64,000 bases of DNA from Triticum aestivum (GCF_018294505.1 NC_057808.1:354380696-354444695), one strand, 5' to 3'. Positions 20,979-31,050 are shown, counted from the stretch's first letter. Translations and numbers: made by a program. Notes: generated by a model not told the origin, from the sequence alone.

Positions 20979-22565
20979 TCACACATAGGTATCGCAGAAT
21001 TTGCCGTCCATCCTGTTCTGGACTGCCTTGATCGCCGCCACCCGGGCCGCCGTGGCTGCCCTGTTCGCGGCCATGACCACCTTGTGCACCTGCTCGTCGA
21101 CTCTCGGCAGGTGGAAGGCGTTCTCCGCGGCCCGTTGTGCAGCCTGATCATCATCATACAATGAAACCATTAGAATTCCACAAGGAATTGCAGAGGCAGG
21201 GCTCCTGGGGAGCAATATGTCCAACCAAATCGATTTGTACCTGCACGGCACGCTCGACGGAAGGATCTGTTGGGGGCAGGGGGCTCTTGAGAGTCCCAAA
21301 GTCCCACTCCCCCGATCGCTTGTCGCCGTTCCGAAAAGTGTACATTCCGAACCCCTGCTTCTTGCCTTCATGCCAGGAGCCTTCGTAGCAATGGCCATTG
21401 GCAAAGCGGTAGACACCGAAGCCATGGATCTTGTCCCCAAAGTACTCCCCGGCATAGCGATCGCCATTTCTGAAACAAATTGCAACACAACGTTAGACAT
21501 TAGCAACCAATGGATGAATTTCTCACCGATGTTGCTCAAATTATTACTACTGTGAATGAATGAAGATGTAAGGCTTGAATTATTACTGCTGTGAAGATAT
21601 ATATTACCAGTAAGGTTGTTGTTGGAGTTATTAATGAAGCAATCGAACAGTTGCTGGGATATGGAAACAACAGTGTGACCAAATCAAAGCATGGAATTTC
21701 GCTGGCAAGAGGCTCACCGGAAATGGTAGCTGCCGAGGCCGTGCTTGACGCCGCACTTGAACTCCCCTACATAGGAGCTCCCGTCGGAGCAGGTCTGCGC
21801 GCCGATGCCGTGGCTCTGGCCGCCGGCCCACTCGCCGGCGTAGCAGTCGCCGCTGTAGAAGCGGTAGACCCCGTGGCCGTGGCGGAGGCCCTGGCGGTAC
21901 TGGCCGCGGTAGCGGCTGCCGCGCGCCCAGCTCTCGATGCCGTAGCCGTCGTACTTGCCGTCCACCCAGTCCCCCTCGTACTTGCCCTTGCCGAAGAAGT
22001 TGTAGACGCCGCTGCCGTTGCAGCGGCCCTTGTGGAACTCCCCCTCGTAGCAGTCCCCATTGCTGTAGAACTCGACGCCCTCCCGCACCACGCGGCCGTG
22101 CGCGGCGGTCCTGCTCTTGGTGTCGCGGGCGTGGTGCGGCCTGTCGTCCTCGTCGCCGATGAACCACTGCACGGAGCCGGACTGCGGGGAGCGGCGCATC
22201 CGCAGGCGGCCGCGGAGGAGGCGCGCGGCCGCGGCCGCCGCGGCGAGCGCGGCGGTGGCGGCGGCCGCGAGGAGGAGGAGGTGGCGGTCGTCGCGGAGGA
22301 GGAGCAGGAGGAGGAGCAGGGCGAGGGGGAGCGCGAGGATGAGGGCCGGGTGGGGCGGGCCGCCGGGGCGGAGGCCGTGCGGGTGCAGCGCCTTGCCCTG
22401 CGCCGGCGCCTGCGACTTCTTGTCGTCGGGCTCGGGGTCCTCGACCAGGACCGCCTGGAAGGAGGAGCAGTTGCGCACAGTCGAGGAGCGCAGCAGCGAG
22501 GAGGGCGTTCGCGTGAGCTTGCCCGCGCCTCCTATGCCGGAGCCGCCGGCCCCGTGGCCGTCCAT
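20979..22565 (-). CDS. MORN-repeat membrane protein (plant SET7/9-like family without a SET domain)
   Basis: Three coding exons on the minus strand: 22565-21718 (donor G/GTGAGC), 21469-21241 (acceptor TTTCAG, donor CAG/GTACAA) and 21143-20979 (acceptor GATCAG, stop TGA), phases 2 then 0, giving 413 residues. Two hydrophobic segments (about 73-90 and 96-114) predict membrane anchoring. Residues from about 168 form seven complete 23-residue MORN repeats plus a partial eighth (for example GKYEGDWVDGKYDGYG). The C-terminal exon encodes an Ala/Arg-rich helix ending GKFCDTYV. MORN repeats commonly bind phospholipids or serve as protein scaffolds. The family is labelled SET7/9 only because that enzyme also has MORN repeats. 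It resembles Arabidopsis At1g77660 (from memory). Function is unknown; the gene model is well supported by reading frame and splice phases. Confidence 0.92.
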
Positions 22566-22772
22566 TGCTCGCCGCCGCCGCTCCCCGCCGCTGTCCCGTT
22601 CCTCAATTTCGGACGGATCTTCTTCTTCCTCGGTCGCCGGTGTGGGAGCCCCTGGGGCCGCGAACGCAGATCGGAGGGGAGGGGGGAGCAGAGAGGGAGA
22701 GGGAGCAGAGGGGGGAGTGGGTGGAGCGGAGAGAAGAGAGGAGAGGAGGGGAGGGGAGGCGGGCTGAGGGGT

Positions 22773-22780
22773 CTCTTATA
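22773..22780 (-). promoter_or_regulatory. TATA-like box of the MORN gene
   Basis: TATAAGAG on the minus strand, about 210 bp upstream of the ATG. A start of transcription about 30 bp downstream (near 22745) would give a roughly 180-base leader, rich in CT on the coding strand. Confidence 0.5.
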
Positions 22781-23640
22781 ACTACCGGGGGGAGGTGACC
22801 AGCTCGGGCGGGCGGGCGGGCGCCGACCTCCTCCGACCCGCGGATCCTCCTCCGAACTCCTGCTGCCCCACGGCCCGGCCCGGTGGGGCGGGCACACTGC
22901 CATGTGGGGCGCCCTCCCTTGGTGGCGCCCGGGGTCAGTGGGTCGTTGACGGATCCCGCGGGATCGCGACCCGGGTGTTTCGCGGGGCGGAGGGAGAGAA
23001 GACAGGGTCTGTACTCCCGGTGTTTGATTGGTCCTGCGCGCGGAGGGCTGGGGCCGTACTACCCGGCTGGGATCAAACCGGGCCGGACCCGACCGGGGAG
23101 CGCTTTGGGCGTGAGTGTGGGCGGGGCCCGCCGGTTTCGGATCTGAATCCCTGGGGAAGGAGTAGTAGCGTAGGGTGCGGTGCGCTGAGGCGAGTGCGTC
23201 CAAGGCTTGGCATGTGCGGGCGCGGGCGAGCGAGGGGGAGCTTTCCGGTGGACGGACGGGGCGAGGAGAGAACGGTGGTCGAGGCCGCGCCGCGGCGACG
23301 GGGCCAAAAACGAACTGGACTGGCGCGCGATACGGCTCTGTGGCCGTGTGCGGCACGGCGTGCCCAGCTTGGAAACGGCTGGGGGTTCCTGGCAACGCGT
23401 GCCCTGGCCGCCTTGCCCCTTTTTGACCGCTGGACTTTTGGGGTTAAAAAAACCGTCGCGTCCTGATGTTTTCTCGGTCGAGCTCTCGCTTTTTCGCTGT
23501 CTTTTTAGCGGCCGCTTTCTTCTCTGTTGTATACTCCATATGGGAGTGAAACGACTGGTCTTTCGAGTAATGTATACGCTCGTGGAGTACAGATGGATGG
23601 CGGCTTTGGGAGGAAAATAGGACGGTGGTAAAGAGCGCTC
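22781..23640 (-). promoter_or_regulatory. GC-rich upstream region of the MORN gene
   Basis: About 860 bp of very GC-rich sequence with many CpG steps, as expected for a grass gene promoter. Overlapping ORFs on both strands reflect the lack of AT-rich stop codons, not real proteins. Short GGGC repeats (GGGCGGGCGGGCGGGC) occur at about 22806. Confidence 0.4.
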
Positions 23641-23649
23641 GCCAACTTT

Positions 23650-23701
23650 TAGATTTGCGTATTTAGACAAATCTAAGACAAGAATTTTAAGACGGAGGGA
23701 G
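23650..23701. mobile_element. Stowaway MITE fragment (right end)
   Basis: TTTTAAGACGGAGGGAG followed by TA is the standard right terminus of a Stowaway element, preceded by ACAAATCTAAGACAAG. The left terminus (CTCCCTCCGT...) is not found in the preceding few hundred bases. Confidence 0.6.
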
Positions 23702-23724
23702 TAGTATTTACTTGATTTTTTTTC

Positions 23725-24150
23725 TGGATTTTTTAAAAAATATTATTTTTTTGAACAAAATTTTGAATCTGAATAGCTAAATAGCCAATACCTCTAGTCC
23801 ATTTGCCCAAATGGGCTCAAACTATCCCCGAGTGCTACTGGAAACATGTAGGATTTAGTGGAATTTTTCTGAATTTTTTTAAAATATTTAATTTTGAACA
23901 AAATTTTGAATATGCTCAACTAAATAGCCATTTTCTCATAGTCCATCTGGCCAAATATGCTCCCACTTTCCTAGAATACTACTGGAAACATATAGTATTT
24001 ACTGTATTTTTCCAGAATTTTTGAAAAATATTTAATTTTGAATATGCTTGGCTAATTGGCCATTATCTCCTAGTCCATTTGTCCAAATGTGCTCAAACTT
24101 TCCCATAATACTATTGGAAACACGTAGGATTTACTGGATTTTTTTTCTGA
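23725..24150. repeat. Degenerate tandem repeat, three copies, period about 131-143 bp
   Basis: Three successive units contain an AATAGCCA/TTGGCCA block, CTAGTCCAT.TG.CCAAAT, GCTC..ACT.TCC, ACTGGAAACA and a GGATTTACTGGATTTTT/TTTGAACAAAATTTTGAAT tail. The anchor motif recurs at 23781, 23924 and 24055. AT-rich and non-coding. Confidence 0.7.
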
Positions 24151-24386
24151 AACACATAGGAATACTAATAACATGTTTAACCATACCAGAAAGATCCATA
24201 CAATTCACACAACAAGGCATCATAGTACTAGAGAAGCAACAAGAAAATACAATGAGATGCTCCTTCTTACAAATGGTATTATCACCAACCGCAAGCCATC
24301 TGTCCAAATTAGCACACTCGTTAGTGATACAACAATAAGTCATGCGCAACTAAATATTAAAACTAATAACACTGACATCTATACCT

Positions 24387-24960
24387 CTAACAAATCACAT
24401 TAAACTCATGAGGCGAATGTCCTTTCCAATCCCTCATTTTCTGGAATTGTATCATGATTTGGTCATCATGGATGCTTCTGAATATCTCTTTCTCGCAGTA
24501 GCACACCATTAAATCATTTAGCCAATCATCTGATAGCTTGTTGCGCAAATCTGTCTTGATGATCTTCATTGCTGAAAATATTCACTCAACCAATGAAGTG
24601 GCCACAGGAAGAATGAGTGTCAACTCGATAAGGCGATACCAACTAGAAAGTTGTGTGTTTCGTTGTTTCAACCATCAAGCGAGCAAGTGTGGACACATCC
24701 CGACATCCATTAAATTCATCACTTCTCCTAATGTTCATAAGGAATCTTGGGAGGTCTACTCTTAGCAACAACCGGTCAATTTCTATAAAGTCCTCGTCAT
24801 AAATTCCAGCAATCCGAATAAGTTTATTGGCATTAAACTTTGAGAAGTTGTTTGTTGGATTAAGACAAGACATACAATCCAATAACTCGGTGGTAACTTC
24901 ATTGAATTGGTGATTCATCTCAGTGATAGTTGCATCAATGGCAACATTGAATATGCTAAC
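24387..24960 (-). pseudogene. hAT transposase C-terminal fragment with dimerisation domain
   Basis: Minus-strand frames encode LLDCMSCLNPTNNFSKFN, then LTLILPVATS, FSAMKIIKTDLRNKLSDDW and LNDLMVCYCEKEIF. This is the standard C-terminal part of plant hAT transposases, including the dimerisation region. Frames change between 24643-24918 and 24387-24569 and a stop interrupts the VE.FSAMK motif, so it is non-functional. The N-terminal half is absent; sequence right of about 25000 is unrelated. It once catalysed cut-and-paste transposition. Confidence 0.75.
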
Positions 24961-25384
24961 CTTATAATTGGCACTAGACTAGTTAATAGAGAGAGCAGCA
25001 GAAGCCAATAATTTAGAAATTAAACAACCGGATGTAGCGAGCAATGGGTAGCAACCTCCTTAGAGCAGGTGGTGGTGCCAGTGGCGGCGTGCGGCTGTGC
25101 GAGCCGAATCGTAGCTCCGGTTGCCGGCGCCTCCGCTTCTCCAACCAAGAGCCAACTGGGGAGGTCTCCAACGCCCGACGCGCTTGATGCTACGGGATGG
25201 ACTGCTGCTGCCTGTTGGATGTGCTCCGCGCGCGTGGTGGAGCCGCCTGCAAGAGGTGGGCGCGTCGCCGGTGTCAGATTCGGGGCTCCGCAGACCCAAG
25301 ATAGATTCGAACTCTGGGGTGTGTGCGAAGAACTCGACCTCCCTAGTCTGCCAACTCGACGATCTCACGGTCTAGCTCGATGAA

Positions 25385-25800
25385 CGGAGGAAGAAAGGGA
25401 CAAGGCAATTTACCCAGGTTCGGGCCACCTTGTGGTGTAATACCATACTCCTGCTTTGTGGTGGATTAGCCTCGAGGTGGGCTGAGGATGAACTAGTACA
25501 GTGGAAGAACAACCTCAGGAGGTGTGTTCTTGTGTTTCTGTGTGAGCTGGTGAGGGTGTGGATCGTCTCAATCCGGATCCCCCTCTATGGTGGTGGCTAG
25601 GCTATATATATAGTGGCCTTGGTCCTCTTCCCAAAATGAAGGCGGGAAGGGATCCCACAATGGCCAAATTCGAAGGGCGCCGCTGGAGGGCCATGAGCCT
25701 GTGATCCCATGACCCTTCCTTCGCGACTACCTCTGGGGTGCAGGGAGCGTCCCAAGGGCTCCTCTGTTGATGCTTCTTGGTAGTTGGGCCGCCCCAGCAT
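25385..25800 (-). repeat. LTR-like fragment, probably of the Gypsy element carrying the second antisense gene
   Basis: Contains a 'cccaggttcgggcc' and 'gtaataccatactcctgctt' block like that inside the LTR at 6342-6821, and a TATA-like run (CACTATATATATAGCC on the minus strand, 25600-25616). Position and polarity fit a 3' LTR of a minus-strand element, in the same arrangement as at 1-6821. Termini are not clear, so limits are approximate. Confidence 0.4.
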
Positions 25801-27239
25801 CGGCGTCATCCTCGAGTGGTGAGGCCGAGATGCGTAGCGCCTCCGCCAAGGCTCGGGGATTGGTTGAAGGAGCATGAGCGTCCAGCCCCCTGTCGAAGGC
25901 GAGCGAGTCATCACGCGCCTCCACGGCAGCCCCTAGTGCGGAGGAGGGGCCCGGCCGCGCGCTGGAACTCGCGCGCGGGCGCAGCGCCGTTCGCCATGAT
26001 CTTTTCCAGGAGGCAATGAGCGCGGTAGGTCGGCTTGGGGGAGAGCTTGTCAACGTCGACGCTCGCCTCGAAGCGAAGGGCCTCTGCCTGGCACGCGAGT
26101 GGCATCAATTGAAGGTCGCCGTCAACCTTGGCCATCTGCAGCACGAGCACGCCCATGCGGATGCCGCGGCGTCTCTCGCAACTTCTCGCGAGGCCTGCGC
26201 CCGTGCTCTGGTAGGCGGGCGCCGCTGACCGCCGCCATGAGGCGGCCGAGGAGCGGGAGAGGGAGATCCAGGCTTCGAACGCCGCCCTCGAGCGGCAGGT
26301 CCGGGCGCGTAGGGCCGCCCTGGCGGCGCCTCCGGACGTGCCCCCCTCTAATGAGAAGGAAATCCGGGAGCGCGAGGACGCGATGGCGCTCGAGGTCTTG
26401 GAGCACGGCCTGGAGCTCGAGCGGCTGGAGGTGAGGGAGCGCCAAGCGGCCGCGCCTGAGGACGCCATCGCCGCTCGAGAAGCCAGAGTCCGGCAAGAGA
26501 TTGACTAAAGGGTGGCGGCGAAGATTCATGCGGCTCTTGCTGACGAGCACCGCCGAGAGTTGGCACTCCAGGAGACCCGGTTTGAACGGCAGCAGGTCGA
26601 GCTTGAGGGCAGGACCGCCACCCTCAGGGCGAAGCTTGCCGCGGCAGAGAAGCGCGAGAGGACCGCCAAGGAGGCTCGGGCCTCCGCCCAAGCTGACTTG
26701 GCCTCCGCCCGAGCTGACCTGTCTTCACTCCAGCAGCAGGTCTCGGGCGTTATGTCACTTGTGGAGAAGGCCACAAATGAAGCAGACCGCCGTCGGATGA
26801 TGCAGCGCGGGCGTTCCTCGATGCTTGAGGACACTACTAGGGAAAACCTTATACACAGAATCTTAGCAGCATCGTTGTTCAAAAACGAACGCTACTGCTA
26901 ATTATCAGTAGCGAGCTTCAGGAAACCGCGCTACTAATAGCCCAGTAGCAGTAGCGCTCTAGGTGAAACAAGCGCTACTACTATAATTGCCACGGCGTTG
27001 CCTCCAGGCTAGATATAGTAGTAGCGCCCTTCTTCTGGACGCGCTACTGCTAAAGTACTTAGTAGTAGCGTTTTTCTTCAAAACTCGCTGCTCCTAAGTA
27101 TCACCCCCTGCAACTAATTAAGTTTAGTCCCATACTGCTAAGCGAACAAGGCGTTTACCACCTTAAATATGTTACTTCTCAACCTATCTCGAGCACTTGG
27201 TCTTCATTGAACTATATTTGTAGGATTTGTGGCTGCAAT

Positions 27240-27282
27240 ATGAATCCTCGCCTGTACCTATACAGGTACGGTGAGGATTCAT
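27240..27282. other. 43-base inverted repeat in the CACTA
   Basis: Arms ATGAATCCTCGCCTGTACC and GGTACGGTGAGGATTCAT are nearly complementary around a TATA-like centre, predicting a strong hairpin in RNA or a cruciform in DNA. It lies between the left subterminal repeats and the B3 gene leader. Confidence 0.7.
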
Positions 27283-27439
27283 GTTGACTATTTAGATTCT
27301 ACACAAAAAGATCAATGATGACCAATGTATATTTTTGATGTTTTTACATGCTTAGACTTAGCAGTAGCGTTTTTTTAGGACAAAGCGCTGTTGATATTGG
27401 GCTTAGCAGTAGCGCGCTCCCTATACCGGCGCTACTGCT

Positions 27440-28410
27440 AAAGCAAAACAAAATACGCGGCCCGGCTGGCCCCCCGCACGCTCATCTCTCAATCGTCCCC
27501 TTCCGCCTGACGCCGGCAGCTGCGGTTAGGGTTTCTCCTCCGCCTCCGCCGCCGCAGGTAATGCTGCTCCCCCCTCTCGCCGCCCCTTCGCTGCTCCTCC
27601 ACCCTCTCACCTCCCACTCTGTCGCTGGCCGCGAGCTCTGGCCGGGCGCCTTTGGCCGACCGCCCTCGATCCCCTCGGTGGCCGCTGTCGTCGCCCCCTC
27701 TCGTAGGAAAGTCACCGGCCTTCCCCTCGTTAGCACCCCCGACCGAGGTCACCATGCCATCCCCCCTCCTCGACAGCACCCCCCGAGGGCTGCTCTACCT
27801 AGATGCAACGAGGACTTACGAATTTCTTCCTACTACATTTTTATTTAGTAGGCTAGTTCATATGCAACATTTTGATTTAGTTGATATGATTTAGTTTATT
27901 TAGTAGGCTAGTTGATTTAGAACATTTTGATTTAGTTGATTTAGTATGCTAGTTGATTTAGTAGGCTAGTTGATTTAGTTGATTTAGTAGGCTTGTTGAT
28001 TTAGTTGATTTAGTTTGCACCATTTTATTGTTATTTTTTCTGTAAATGGATAGCTAGATGCTTTTGTTTTTCTGTAATAACTTTTTTTGGCAAAATGTAG
28101 GTGCCAATTTAGTTAAATTTGCCACTTGTTTTTTTAATCAATTATCTTAGGCAATAGGGGCCAAATTAGATGAAATGTCTTGGTAGGTGGTACCCTGATT
28201 TGGTAGATATTTGTGAAAAGTTTTTTCGGCAATAGGTGCCACCGAAATGCTTTGGTAGGTGGTACCTTGTCATCTAATATGTTACTAGATCTTAGGATTA
28301 TAATTGTCCATCAAATTGCTTCTCGCGGAAGAACCAAAAATATCACATGCTACTATTTTTCTTTCCTGTGAAGTGGATCGTTAATCCTTTGCTCATATTG
28401 CTTTAGGAAA
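27440..28410 (+). promoter_or_regulatory. 5' leader exon and leader intron of the CACTA-borne B3 gene
   Basis: A GC-rich stretch (27460-27557, including GTTAGGGTTTCTCC and a CCGCCGCAG/GTAATG donor at 27557/27558) resembles a plant 5' UTR exon. An intron would run 27558-28406 and end CTTTAG, four bases before ATG at 28411. The promoter would then lie within the CACTA itself, to the left of about 27460. Inferred from splice-site strings only. Confidence 0.5.
27862..28018. repeat. TTGATTTAG short tandem repeat
   Basis: Within the leader intron of the B3 gene, TTGATTTAG and variants (TTGATTTAGTAGGCTAG) recur about a dozen times in 157 bp. Such repeats may have grown by slippage. Confidence 0.75.
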
Positions 28411-29730
28411 ATGGCGCCACCACCACCACCACCATGTCGACTGTGCAAGTCAAGGTGCGCCAGCAGCCTTGCAACTGGCAAGCTGTTCGGCATCTACTTC
28501 CAGCCGAGTTTTCGTCATGCGGCGGTAAGAATTTAGATGAAATGTAACAACTATTTTATTTTTAGTGTTGGCATTATTGCATTGTGTCATTTTGCTTTTT
28601 TTACACAGATCGTCCCATGCAATGTGAGGTTGAAATTCAACAAGCTGACAGGAGACACTGTGACATTTGAGGCTCCTGGGGGGTCGTACACTATGGAGGT
28701 CGAGAAAGGACGCAATATGTCGCAGATTGGAGGAGATGGATGGGCCCATTTCCTCGCCCGCATGCGTCTTACCGGTGGTGAGTTGATCAGCTTCTCCTTC
28801 AGAGCAGAAAGACCCAAGTTGGCTGTCATTTATATCAACCTGGTGGAAGATGATGAAGATGATGAAAATAATGAGGACCCACTCGATGAAGATGATGAGA
28901 AGCCACTTCATGAAGCCATCGTAGCTCAAAGAATGAGGCTGAGCGAGGAGGAGGTGTGCAACCTATGGGACATAATTCTGCCACGTGATGACTTTGTCAG
29001 GGTGCCATTCGTGACCCACCTGACAAGTACCATGGTCGATCGGCATGAAATGGTATGTTATAGTGACTGTAGTAATTTGATGATATATATATATATATAT
29101 ATGCTTTATTGTTATACTTACAAATGCAAATTATCCGATGATATGCTTAGTGAATACGATGATATGCTTAGTGTAGAGTCCAATGGTATGTTGTGTGGAA
29201 TCTAGTCGATGATATGCTTTAGTGTAGAGTCTGATCACATGCTTATTAGTGTAGAATCCAAGGAACTATTAATAGTGTAGATAATCCATATATACTTATT
29301 AGTAGAATTAATGCTTAATTAGTACAAATGTGTAGTACTGTGTCTTTTGATAGTGTAGAAATCTATACTTAATAGAAATATATTTGCAAGAGTATGTGCG
29401 AGGCTATTTATTAATTGATATGTTTTTCTTATTCAGAAATTGCCAAAGAACCTATCTGTGAGTTGTGGTATCGAGCCTGATGAAGAAGGCTCAGCTGGAC
29501 TATGCCTTACCGCAAGGGGCTTTGTCACCACATGTACTTACTGCATGGACACAGACGGTCGCACACACTTAAACTCGGTTGGGTGGAAGAGATTCCTCGT
29601 TGGCAAGAATCTTCGTGTTGGACGGGCCATCCTAATTACTATCAGGAACACCCACCGCCCAGGCTTGAGGATGATGATCGTCGTCGATATCATCTATAAC
29701 TACATATGTGTGTGTGGCTATATAATCTAG
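28411..29730 (+). CDS. B3-domain DNA-binding protein encoded inside a CACTA transposon
   Basis: Three coding exons with clean splice sites and phase 0 joins: 28411-28524 (donor GCG/GTAAGA), 28609-29052 (acceptor ACACAG, donor ATG/GTATGT) and 29437-29730 (acceptor ATTCAG, stop TAG). The product has 283 residues. Residues about 25-116 form a B3-type pseudobarrel (LFGIYFQPSFRHAA, GDGWAHFLARMRLTGGELI). A strongly acidic linker follows (117-137). Residues 187 to about 275 form a second B3-like domain (LPKNLSVSCGIEP, SVGWKRFLVGKNLRVGRAI), as in REM-type plant B3 transcription factors. The protein would be nuclear and bind DNA. No stop or frameshift is seen. The C-terminus ends in a repeat-derived tail (YNYICVCGYII). 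Whether it is a captured host gene or an element-encoded factor is undecided. Confidence 0.75.
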
Positions 29731-29832
29731 AACTACATATGATGATCGTCGTCGATATCATGTAGAACTATATATGATGATCGTCGTCGATATCATCTAG
29801 AACTACATATGATGATCGTCGTCGATATCACC
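29668..29832. repeat. 35-bp tandem repeat spanning the B3 stop codon
   Basis: The block GATGATCGTCGTCGATATCA occurs at 29673 (coding), 29741, 29776 and 29811. The last three are spaced 35 bp with intervening TAGAACTAYATAT. The first copy codes for the end of the second B3 domain; the others are 3' of the stop. Confidence 0.85.
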
Positions 29833-29883
29833 TTGTACTGCTTGAGGATGCATGTTGACTATATATGAAATTGTTATCTAGTA

Positions 29884-29965
29884 CTCCCTCCGTTCCAAAT
29901 TACTCGTCGTGGTTTTAGTTCAAATTTGAACTAAAACCACGACAAGTAATTTGGAACGGAGGTAG
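29884..29965. mobile_element. Very short palindromic Stowaway MITE (82 bp)
   Basis: CTCCCTCCGTTCCAAATTAC at the left and GTAATTTGGAACGGAGGTAG at the right, flanked by TA (29882-29883, 29966-29967). The whole element is an almost perfect palindrome centred on CAAATTTG. It sits in the 3' flank of the B3 gene inside the CACTA. Confidence 0.9.
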
Positions 29966-30568
29966 TACTACCTAATATCTATAATGCTTTATGAAATTGA
30001 TATCTAGTAGTACCTAGTATCTGGAAAATGCAGTTTATTGAAACTGAAACTGGGTAGGAAGCTGGGGGGAAATGATGAAACACATAGCAGTAGCGCGAGG
30101 CTAGGAAGGCGCTACAGCTAACTAATAGTAGCGTGTTCCGGAAAAGCGCTGCTGATATAGTCAATAGTAGTAGTGCGGGTATAGACCGCGCTACTACTAA
30201 CATTTAGCTGTAGCGCCTTATTAGTAGCACGGCTGCCCGCACTGCTGATAGCCTCAAAACCCACGCTACTACTAGGGTTTTCCCTAGTAGTGGGACCACA
30301 GGGTCAGGGCTAACCGGGCCTTGGACACCATCTGTGAAGAGAGCGTTTCCCGCCCGCACAATGATGATGACGCCAGATACCTCCACTTCTCCACCCAAGT
30401 CGTGACCCGCCTGGAAGCCCGGGCCATGGGGGCTCGCCAGCTCGTCGAGGAGAGGAGCCGGAGCCTTCTTGGGTGAGCGTTCTCACGCATCTTCAGCCAC
30501 CTTCTTAGCCTTGATCCTGGTTTTGACTTCAACGCCGCGATAGCCCCCATGTCCACGGTTATCCAAGG

Positions 30569-31050
30569 GTTCAGTCAGCAGCGAAGGAATCGCTCGGGTT
30601 CTGTTAACAGCCAGGGATTGATCGCTCAAGTTCAGTAACTTAGTGCAATCGCTCGGGTTCAGTAAGCGAATGCCTCGCTTGAGTTCAGTTAGAGCCCAAT
30701 GCCTCGTACACATGCGCGTACGTATATGAGAGAAACGCGCAAACCTCCATGCATAGCTCGGCCCCGACCACCCACCGTAACCGGGAACTCCCCGAAAGTT
30801 TCCTCGCCCTCGCTTCCCCATGATTTTTTCTGTCATGGACGGCCCAAAGAATGTCATGCAGGTGCCTCCCCGGCCCGCGCAGCACGAAAAGCCCATTTTC
30901 TATCATGATTTTTTTTCATAGAAGTAGGAGCCCAACACATCTATGATGATACGTGTTTTTGTCACAATTATCGTCATAGAAGCGTCATAACCATGACAGT
31001 AAAACGAATTGTTCGGGCCAAAATGTCACGGATGTGTCTTTTTTGTAGTG
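30569..31050 (+). mobile_element. Truncated CACTA element (right end) with subterminal repeats
   Basis: The right end CTTTTTTGTAGTG at 31050 is the complement of a CACTACAAAAAAG CACTA terminus. Four units of ATCGCTCGGGTTCAGTAA-like sequence lie at about 30588-30690, and repeated TCATAGAAG / TGTCATA / ATCATGATTTTTT motifs follow. The left terminus is not present at the junction with the coiled-coil ORF near 30569, so the element is truncated. Confidence 0.6.

Larger units (their letters stand above)
26832..30292 (+). mobile_element. Complete non-autonomous CACTA transposon carrying a B3-domain gene
   Basis: Termini CACTACTAGGGAAAACC (26832) and GGTTTTCCCTAGTAGTG (ending 30292) are perfect inverted repeats, and a 3-bp target duplication GGA flanks them (26829-26831 and 30293-30295). 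Subterminal regions (26850-27110, 27355-27445, 30085-30275) carry many TAGTAGCG / GCTACTGCTA motifs in both orientations, the usual transposase-binding arrays of CACTA elements. In 3461 bp there is no TNPD- or TNPA-like transposase. The internal cargo is a spliced plus-strand gene with two B3 domains. The element must be mobilised in trans. Confidence 0.93.
26016..30568 (+). pseudogene. Second antisense coiled-coil ORF, split by the CACTA transposon
   Basis: The plus-strand frame before the CACTA (about 26220-26831) encodes a long Glu/Arg/Ala-rich coiled coil (EREREIQASNAALERQVRA, RTAKEARASAQADLASARA). It stops once in frame (TAA at 26506-26508). After the CACTA (from 30296) the frame continues as RALDTICEESVSRPHNDDDA and VVTRLEARAMGARQLVEE, with a stop in the GVSFS segment, ending near 30568 where another CACTA remnant begins. 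Removing the insertion and one GGA copy keeps the frame, which shows the target was this ORF. The family matches the antisense genes of grass Gypsy elements, as at 486-1759; function unknown. Confidence 0.65.

Noticed and set aside
21591..22781. 396-residue plus-strand ORF
   Set aside because: It is the antisense shadow of MORN exon 1; Ala/Val/Glu-rich composition reflects the GC-rich MORN codons.
22532..23395. 287-residue minus-strand ORF upstream of the MORN start
   Set aside because: Pro/Arg/Ser-rich low complexity in the GC-rich promoter; overlaps the MORN start in another frame.
27348..27848. 166-residue plus-strand ORF in the CACTA
   Set aside because: It overlaps the presumed 5' leader and intron of the B3 gene and has no domain; best read as UTR sequence.
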